Part shown: in pieces, positions 29,101 to 36,500 of the stretch
Numbering within the stretch: the first letter of the stretch is position 1
How the letters are laid out: every line of letters begins with the position of its first letter
NCBI RefSeq assembly: GCF_012726295.1
Contig: NZ_JABAOB010000002.1
Location: 806,001-870,000 of the forward strand
Reading direction: 5' to 3'
From: Chitinophaga sp. Ak27
GTDB lineage: Bacteria > Bacteroidota > Bacteroidia > Chitinophagales > Chitinophagaceae
Length of the DNA stretch: 64,000 nt
Program-made: the position numbers and the translations under genes
The notes under the pieces: model-generated
What the model was told of the DNA's origin: nothing
Database searches by the model: none
What the model saw: the letters and a program-made list of their open reading frames with translations, nothing else

Positions 29101-29733
29101 ATACAAGAGGTAGGGCAGTATGCTAACTGGATTGACAACCAGGTATCGCATACCGGTAAATCGAGTTTGAAATTGCCATCGCCGCTGATGTTGTATACCT
29201 ATGTGCACGACAATATACATCATACGCAACCTTATCTGGACTTTAGTACGGACGGAGAATATCAGCGTATTTTCTCTCCGACACTTTATCCTAACGGATT
29301 TAGTCCCAAGCCCAATTCAACGTATATTTTCTCTGCCTGGGTGAAAGATGGGCAACCTGCTGCCACTACTTCCGATTTTAAGCTGGGAATCAATGGCACT
29401 AACTACAATCTGACCGTGATCGCCTCTGTTGAGGGATGGAAACTAGTAGTAGCCTCCTTTTCTGTTGGCGCCGGTAAATTACAATGGCAGTTAAGTGCCG
29501 GAAGCAGCGCTACCCGAGTAGATGATATCCGTATTTTCCCGGTAAAAGCAACGATGAAAACATTTGCCTATGATCCGAAGAGCCAGAGACTAATGGCCGA
29601 AATGGATGAGAATAACCTGGCCACCCTATATGAGTACGACGATGAGGGCACTTTAATCAGGTTAAAGAAGGAAACAGACAGAGGTATTATGACGATCAAA
29701 GAGAATCGCTCATCCTACCGTTTTAAAAACTAA
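23188..29733 (+). CDS. 2181-residue secreted SpvB/RHS-like protein
   Basis: A giant exported protein (signal peptide near MIFGNIIFRKSIAIFFLSLL). Mature residues 30-120 carry the stereotyped start of Bacteroidota SpvB/RHS proteins: QFATAGTSDMVDLFTGGF, YNIPVMDIDGYPINLNYSSG, ASWVGLGWNLNVGAINR. A PA14/carbohydrate-binding-like beta domain sits around 1640-1780 (YSIGYSADDEIEVFLDDVGVG) and another lectin-like stretch around 1950-2120 (SHTGKSSLKLPSPL, YIFSAWVKDG). The end (FAYDPKSQRLMAEMDENN, LYEYDDEGTLIRLKKE) is YD-repeat-like. By comparison with Tc toxins it could be the TcB-like half of a cage closed by the RHS protein encoded two genes on; this is inference. Confidence 0.75.
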   Translation: MIFGNIIFRKSIAIFFLSLLTTQLLLPTAASALTSGPVQPETKQFATAGTSDMVDLFTGGFKYNIPVMDIDGYPINLNYSSGVGMDDEASWVGLGWNLNVGAINRGLRGLPDDLLGDEVTTEHYVAPKVTVGGKGTVKGEFSGWAIGKLTGSLSLGVFSDSYTGMGAEVGANAGLSLTEASSGTLTLGLGVNSNTSDGVNLSPSLNLSLFNAKSEDMVNKSIGLSLGLGYNTRQGLKNLTLTQSFGFTTTDVADPTKSGSTSFDVGGIGFSFNTPAFYPQIGIPFKTTNRTYSVDLGGVNFLIFTGGGLSGYKYKREILSRTNKNPAFGFLYANKGTNVPKAMMDFMREKDNPVVRNMPNIAMPIATPDVFSYSSQLGGGQFRLYRGGNGVVFDPAVNDVTNTGTAGLDLGFGTYFHGGVTFFKQEVSNKTNKWKGDNTFLANGDYKSANTIGEEPAYFKQMDEKNVGNPVYEASIGGEGVVHVSLNALQARSELKSKNNEITSVAAPLAKQGRQVRRTAISYLTGSEGAKAALTRSVESYPDNKVSSFTPAVPTPDKITKISRATGTRANHLSEITVTGDDGKRMVYGVPVYNNFQEEYSFAVDPAKKAVTADINRNLIGFNLESDGSFKHNYPNAVDKYFHREKQPAYATSFLLSAVLSPDYVDLTDNGITDDDLGTAVKFNYTRTTSSYKWRTPSEANKALYNRGLNADPDDDKCSIVYGEKELWYLSSIETKNKIMFFITDDRKDGLGVTGPTGAVDKSAGNKQRLLKEVRLYSKKDLSTPIKTAVFDYDYLLCNGVPNYDSTVPRGKLTLTALSFKYGSSTKGTHYPYTFRYSGGNPGYAYLATDRWGNYKLPNANNNAGLGALRNDEFPYTTQKKSDADSAAASWNLTNINLPTGGDINIKYESGDYAYVQDQPAMQMVKLVNEYVDDNGVRVNNLFDAEGLVVQLDRSLRGSSDAEKLTDFITNYLNGTNNFYARLYVNVSDNTTNPTDANYDFVSCYGEVVKVIDRGGGQVCVILKTMQNGNVSSNPFIFSAWQKMRTEYPMYAYPGYKNRVPDDMPITAALSAIVNSLGNLREITENFYARAKRKHFSWTVDFNKSFCRIAKADGFKLGGSARVKRVTISDAWNTITGIPNTGATYGQEYTYTTTWNGKTISSGVASYEPHVGGDENPLHLPLRYSEPVRGGLDNYFYLERPFGESLYPAPIVGYSKVLVKDINPATGTADAAPKTGWVQHEFYTARDFPVQVDYDHSPENYNYDSKGWFSLLGADIVHEQALSQGYVIKLNDMHGKPKAERVFNQSGAEIASTLYYFNAKNLDAGTQCLVNKVDVVDEKGNITKDQIIGREIEMTTDMREQETANIGKTIQLGGDVIPSPVPIPPIWPVPHWPMSHNNEYRLFRSAAVLKTVQYSGVLDRVVKTINGSTVTTKNLLFDAVTGDAVVTTTNNEFDDPVYQVNIPAYWIYAGMGGAYRNNNLMLTVSTGTYNAINSTMSSILLPGDELVDLASANNHYWVVQTKAKGESAPSLKLINKGGAIAKLGSVQMKLCRSGYRNLLTAPGASFVSLRNPVENGVFRFKTDEELASMNVLEAKATLYDQTWGARLPCMSIPPGYDYERPDRDAYIRKANPLTDKLFPAKAPNDPSEHGNDGAVFFNTSGQLIIHRTDPFWYGRLRNIGAWPQYADNNYNYYIYETTITLPPAEGYSIGYSADDEIEVFLDDVGVGSLLGNTPSNHEQWQVVSLNAQPGKHKLRVKTRNLTQPNRAFAMEIYNLTIDHIAQMSSAASNIVYSTTDWFTYPANVVESVNGWDTVRFERYSTPIDYRINPYQLGFLGNWHPQEGKAFLVNRTGQQLSAPAIRKNGAYQNFTPYWYFSAVAGGWVPTSNNSSRWVSTGTTSLFDAQGNGLESKDALGIYKSALYSFNNAMPAAVAGNAMQRELFYDSFEDYDYRSSDAMSTTCPRDSSNIFNRIQEVGQYANWIDNQVSHTGKSSLKLPSPLMLYTYVHDNIHHTQPYLDFSTDGEYQRIFSPTLYPNGFSPKPNSTYIFSAWVKDGQPAATTSDFKLGINGTNYNLTVIASVEGWKLVVASFSVGAGKLQWQLSAGSSATRVDDIRIFPVKATMKTFAYDPKSQRLMAEMDENNLATLYEYDDEGTLIRLKKETDRGIMTIKENRSSYRFKN

Positions 29734-29751
29734 CAGATTCAACATTGTAAG

Positions 29752-30543
29752 ATGAATAAATATCTGAGATCCGGAAAGCTGATTATGTTATTGTTGGCGG
29801 TGATGCTGGGGGCAGTTGCCTTTGCAGGAATACCGCTCATACAATCCTGGTGGAAACCTCAGCCGGCAAAGGTAGTTGTAGAAGATAGAAAAAGCCGGTA
29901 TGGAGAAAAAGAGGCGGGCATATTGAAAGAGTTAATAGCGGTGTACCGGCGTATGGATAGTTTACCTGTGCTGGAAATGGGTGGGAGAATTGTGGCCACT
30001 GATCCGGCTAATCCCTCCGATGACCTGCATGCCGACTTTAACTTCCAGCGAAAGGATAGTATGTTATATTATCAGCTGGGAGAAAGCGAAATGGTACAGT
30101 TGCAAGAGGTAAATATTTCTACCAATAAATCTGTTAACAGGATGTTTGTAACCCCTCCCCAAACCATTATTACGGTGCCCCATTTGCCGATAGACACTAT
30201 CATAGCGCTCTGGGAAGATGAGCGCTATGCGATCAATACCCAGGAAATAGACCAGCAGGTAACCGTTTCTTTTGTATGTGAGCGACATGTGTCCTGCAAA
30301 GAGCTGAAGATTACCTATAACCGCACCTCCGGGAAAATGAATAATGTTTACATGAGGTTGACCAATCTTTCAGATCCTTTCAATAAGGCGTCAGATAAGG
30401 TCATAGACATTACGCTTAACCGATGGGAAGAGGGAAAGGTCAATGACAACTATTTCACTTTATCCAGGTACCTGAAGAAGGATGCAGGCAGCTGGCGGCC
30501 AGCCGGCGCTTACAGCCAATATAAATTGATTTCAACACTGTAA
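29752..30543 (+). CDS. Membrane-anchored protein of the RHS operon, unknown family
   Basis: A 263-residue protein with one N-terminal hydrophobic segment (residues 10-30, LIMLLLAVMLGAVAFAGIPLI) without a lipobox or clear cleavage site, so it is probably anchored in the inner membrane with the rest in the periplasm. The remainder is beta-rich with two Cys (VSFVCERHVSCKELKI). No family was recognised. It lies between the two giant genes, 18 bases after the first and 24 bases before the second, so a role in handling their products is likely but unproven. Confidence 0.6.
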   Translation: MNKYLRSGKLIMLLLAVMLGAVAFAGIPLIQSWWKPQPAKVVVEDRKSRYGEKEAGILKELIAVYRRMDSLPVLEMGGRIVATDPANPSDDLHADFNFQRKDSMLYYQLGESEMVQLQEVNISTNKSVNRMFVTPPQTIITVPHLPIDTIIALWEDERYAINTQEIDQQVTVSFVCERHVSCKELKITYNRTSGKMNNVYMRLTNLSDPFNKASDKVIDITLNRWEEGKVNDNYFTLSRYLKKDAGSWRPAGAYSQYKLISTL

Positions 30544-30567
30544 GGTGTTAACCTATATTCACCATTA

Positions 30568-33500
30568 ATGCCCCTACCTATGGGTTGTAGAAAAATTAAT
30601 ATCTTTTGTATCCGCGCCGTACTGGGTGTATTGCTGATGTTCTGCACCACCCTCGTCGCAACGGCGCAGGTGGAGTCCTATCAGCAGCAGCTGCATGGTA
30701 CCTTCAAAAAAGGAGATACGCTGATCATCAAAGATGAGAAGTTTAAGAATGATGCCTACGATTGGAGTACGATTACCAATAAGCGCGTCAGCGACATCAT
30801 TACTTTTGGGATGTATAAAGATTCCGTGTATCGTCCGGAGAAGCCGTTTAAGTGCGAGCTGGATCTTAAAATCGAGTACTGGAGTCAGCCTGACCAGGAA
30901 GACCCTATTACGATAGATCACGCCAAATTGATAATAGACTATGATACGGCAGCCACCGCTCCGTATCAGGCCGAACAGCTGTATACTTTCAAAAATGCCC
31001 ATAAAGTAAAGCTGACGGTCAATAATATCACCAGTAAAGAGCTGGGAGAAGAGTTACCACCTATTTTTATGCTGAAAGGACAGGTGATTGTAGACCGGCA
31101 GTATACTTCTAAAAAAGAAGAGGAACTGACGATGTCCGCATTTTTTAATGTATCTGACCCGGCGCCGGAAAGCAGTAGCCAAATGCGTGGTTTGGCTACG
31201 CCTATGACCACCCCTGCTGCGCCCCTGTCGGATAGGGTGACTGTCAACTGGAACGAAATAGTATCCGGACAGGAGTATGACCTGGAATGGACATACATCG
31301 ATGAGGAGTCCGACAACGGCCGGTTCATTACGGCCAATCGTGCTACCATCACCGATGCGCAGCTGGAAGCCATGTTCCGTAACAATGCTACCCGTATTAC
31401 CACCCCACAGCATAGTTATGATATTACCCTGTTGCACAGCAGCAAGTTCCTGTTGCTTCGCGTACGCTATGTGCTTTACGTAAACGGGTTCAGGGAAGAA
31501 CATCCCTGGACTTACCAGGTAAAGCTGGCAGGAGGTGACCTTGCCAGGGTAGTAGACCTCTCAGCGCATTTACCTGCCTTCAACTGGCAGTTTAGCGCCA
31601 GTTATGCAGAAGAGGGTAAAAAGAAAGAAGTAGTAAATTATTTCGATGGCACCCTGCGTAACCGTCAAACGGTTACGATCAATAATACGGATAAAAAAGT
31701 AGTGCTGCAGGAAAGTGTGTATGACGAATTTGGTCGTGTAGCCGCTAATGTTTTACCAACACCGATAGATGCTGACATCTTTAAGTATTATCCTTATCAG
31801 AATCTGAACAGTAGTAAAGGTGTTTATACGTATAAAGACATCTACAATAATACTACGGGCACCTGTGCAGTGAAACCAGCACCGATGGATACCAGCGCCG
31901 GAGCTTCCAAATATTATTCCAATCGGAATCCTTTCCTCGGTAAAGATCCGTTTACCCAATACGTACCGGATGCGGGTGGATATCCCCTTTCGGTAACGGC
32001 GTATACTAACGATAATACAGGGCGCGTACGTGTACAGGGAGGAGTGGGAGATATGATGCAACCCAACCAGAATGAAAGCCTGAATCACGCTACCAAATAT
32101 TTTTATGGTAAACCAGTACAATGGGAATTAGATCGTCTTTTTGGACCAGATGCGGGAAATGCATCTCACTACCTGAAAAACATGACGATAGATCCCAATG
32201 GGCAAATCAGTATCAGTTATGTGAACAGTAGCGGTAAACCTGTTGCTACCGCCCTTAGCGGGGACGCGCCGGCTAATGTACTGCCGCTGAGTTCCAAAGG
32301 TTTGGCATCTACTACGGATATGCGTATACTGGAACCGGAGTCTTTTGTGTTTGATCCGCAGGAAATGAAAATAAAAGGGACCACCACTTATCTCTGTGCG
32401 GTGCCGGATCATAATGCCAGTATTAAATACCGTATTGAGAAATTGATCAAACGCTACCGGGAGAATAATGTAGATATATGTAGTAACTGTTATTACGAAC
32501 TAAAGATAAACGTCTTTGATGATTGTAATAATAAGATAGATGCCAATACCACCGCTATTAAGATTGGTAGTTCCACCTCGAACTGCAGTGACGAAGGTAT
32601 TGCTGAGAATTCATTTACCGTAGACCTGCAGAAGGCCGGTGAGTATACCGTTACTTTCGAATTGGCACTCAATCCGGATATCATTACAGCTTATACCGAC
32701 GACTTTATCAAAAGGAATACAAATCTGCGGGTCGAGTTCTTTTATATCATGGCGCAGCTCAGGAAGACCGATTTCTCCGGCTGCTTCAGTGATTGCCGCA
32801 ATTGTGAAACCAATCTGGGTACTAAGGCTGTATTCCAGCAGAAGGTAAACCAACGGTTAACAGACAATAACGTAGAGGTTACTAAAAATGCTACTGAATT
32901 AAATAATTGGAGCAGTGGCCTGTATGATGCTTTGCTGGCCAATTGTAAAACCAAACAAACCAACTGCGGCAGTGGTCCCTGTGATGAATTGAGGAAAACA
33001 ATGCAGCAGGATGTAAGTCCGGGAGGGCAATATGCGCTCTTTGATTCTTACGGCGCGGCGCTGGAAGCAGAAATTAATGTGTTGTCATTATATTTCAGAA
33101 TCGTTTTCCCTCCGAGCTCCCCGACTGATAACCTCTATAAAAGTACCCTGTTCCAGAAAAGCGACGGTACGCAAACTTCACCATGCGATCCGCAATTTAC
33201 GCTGAAAGACCTGGTAGACAACTGGCAGCCTGAATGGGCAGATAGGTTTGTGCCGTATCATCCCGAGTATTGCCAGCTGCAAACCTGTGAATCGCTGGCC
33301 ACCTATAAGAAATGGGATAGCAAAATACAGAACTTGTGCGCCACTGCGGCCGACTTGCCGAAGTTTACCACGAAGACATATGATCCTACCAATGCATTCT
33401 GGTTGTCATCCGTAGACCCATTTGTTACAGATAACCAAAACAGCGCGATGGCCGGTAACCTGCTCAGTGATCTGACCAACTATTCGGCACGGGAAACTCC

Positions 33501-36500
33501 TTTTAAAGACGCCGCATTGACGGTTAAGAATCTCGGTAAGTACGTGGATTACCTGTTGTATTGCAGCGACAGTCTTTCCAATATCAGCACCGGCGCCAAT
33601 ACAGGAATGATCAGTCGTTGGAATAACTGTACGCCACAAACCCAATGCCGGGTGGTAGACCGGGAATGGGCTTTATATGCGGGGTACTATTTCCAGCTGA
33701 AAGAAAAATATTACCAGCAGATAGCGAACCAGAGATGTGGGACGATGTGTAAGATAGGACGACCTATAGAAATATTGACCAATAAATGCCCTGCCGCTAC
33801 AGATTTCACGATTGTTGCCGGCAACACTACCTGTGGAAGCTCTCTGCAGTCCGTAAAAATAATGAATGAAGGACAGCCGGTACGACTGGCTACCCGTGTG
33901 GTATTGGGGTATCCTAATGGGAGTAGCCGGGCCACAACAGAGGTGACTTTCCAGCCAGGAGAAAACCAGCAGAATGTATGTTTGCCGTCTGGAATTGCAC
34001 TGAACCTGGTTGGGATAGATATGGTTTCTTGTGGAACGGCTTGCCCGACCGGTATTACGACGATGGTGGTAGGAGAGCCATGCGGGGTTTCCGTATCTCC
34101 CAGTTATCCAAGCGGATCACAATATGACACAACCAGTTGTAATCCCACTTATACCATGCAGGTAGTACCACACCTGGTTTTTCCCCATCCATGGGCCGAC
34201 CTCATTATAACGTTACAGAATAGCATGGCGCCGAATTCCCGTACAGAATTTGATGTGACCATTACCGCAGATGGCAATACTTACCAGCAAACAATTGTTA
34301 TACAGTATCCCGACCTGACAAGTACCACGGAGATTAACTACTTGGGTACAGGCAATCCTCCTACTGTAACAATGAAGGCTATCAGGTGTATTACCACTAA
34401 GCCTTGTTCCCCACTTTATAAAAACAAAGTATCAAGATTAGAACGAATAGATTACAGTCAGCCTTTCCCTGGCAATGCGGACTCCCTGCGATATGATGCC
34501 GATTTGAAGGTAAGGGCCATGATTGCTGATAACTGCGAAAACAACGCCGATAGCTGGATTCGCCAGCTGGGAGGCGATCCTGCACAATCACCATGGACCA
34601 CCCTGCGTTCCAAGTTGATAGCCGTCTGCAAAAATGGAGGAGACACAGCGCATATCAGTGGCGCCAGCGCAGCTACCCCAGTAGCTACGGCAGAAGGATA
34701 CCGATCCTTTAAAGATGCATTCCTGGGAGTATTTGGTGCAGGGACGCTGAAGATGGATCGTAATCCCTGGATACTGAATGGCCCATATCCATACGATGTG
34801 AAGGTACAGGCAACAGAGCAGGTGATTGATGCCAGCAACCCTAAAATCTGCGCCCGGCTGTCGGCACTACAAACAGAGTATAATAACTTGGGCGCTGGCA
34901 AAACATTCCTGCAATACCTGGCAGGCAAGTACGGCGATGCCATGACATTGACGCAAGGTGAGCTGGATCAGCTGTTGAAGAGCTGCAGCAATTGCCGTTA
35001 CCTGATGGCGTCTTCTATATCGCTGCCTGTGTTCCTGGATGGCGATACACAAGCCAAAGGCTGTATTACCGGTACTGAGTTCAATGCCGCTATGACGGCT
35101 TTGTCGCAGGAACCATGGAGCGGAGGACTAGATACCAATCATGTTAATTATGAAAAGATCGTTGCCACTTACCTGAACCACCGCTGGGGATTTGCCCTGG
35201 GATATGGCGACTACGTAGCTTTCCGCCAGAAGGTAGCTACACAGGGTAACACGGCCATATTGTGTAATATCCCGGCTTATAAGTCGGTGGACGTAGATCC
35301 GTTCAGCTGTATGCTGGGTATGCTCGATGGGGCAGTGGTGAGCGGAAGGCGCCGGTACGCCGAATATATTGATTCTGTAAGGCAGGATTTCCGCGCCCGT
35401 TATGTAACCACCTGTAGCGGAGCTAAAACAATCGTGAACCTGAAGGCGATGCAGCAGCAGTATCATTTCACGCTTTACTATTATGATCAGGCAGGTAACC
35501 TGGTAAGAACGGTGCCGCCTGAAGGCGTAGATGTACTGGACAGTGCACGGTTGAATAGCACGTCGACCACTGTACCACCTGACTTCACCTGTAATTACAC
35601 CGGGCCGCTGCAGAACTCAGACCTGGCCAACAGCCTGTCTTCGCTGAACACAACGCTGGATACGAAAAATACCTCCACTATTGAAATGTGGATCAAAGGG
35701 AGGGCCAGTGGTGCTTCCCGTGTTATTACCGCCACTACCGGCAATAAATATTTCATCACTACCTGTTTAGGTACTACCCACTGTTATGTAGCAATACATA
35801 AGTTGAGCTCAACCGCATCAGAGGTGGCAATAGTGAATACCAATGATGTTGCCGTGCCTATCAGCGCATTCCCTGCCGGCAGCTGGACGCACCTGGCATT
35901 GCAGGGCGACTTTGGCAGCAACTCGTTGAACCTCTATGTGAATGGGGAATTGATGTCGAATGATACGCAGGCACCTGCGTCGCCCTGCGATTGGGATATG
36001 ACGGCTGGTTCATCCAGCGTTGCCATCACCCAGGATGTGGCAGATCTGAAACACCTGAGAACCTATAGTACAGAGTTAACAGCCGAGCAGATATATGCCA
36101 ACTCCCAGGATCCTTGTATGAACGTGGCTGCCGGACAACCAGCATTAACCATGTGGGCAAGATTTAATACACCTGCAAATGGTTCCCCTGGCACCGTGGG
36201 TGGCCCTAATTCCAATGTAGAAGTCAGGCCAATGCCGGTTGCGCCTGTGCACAGGCTGACTACCGACTATGCCTATACGTCCCTGAACCAGGTAGTATCG
36301 CAAAAAAGCCCCGATGCCGGCACCAGCAACTTCTGGTTCGACTACCTGGGCAGAATGGTGGCATCACAAAATGCCAAACAAGCGAAGAGCACCCGGTATA
36401 GCTACACCTCCTACGACCCCTTGGGACGTATTATCCAGGTAGGAGAAGTATTACCCCAAAGTGCACTTCCTGCACCAGGGTTTATAGGGGACCTGGTATA

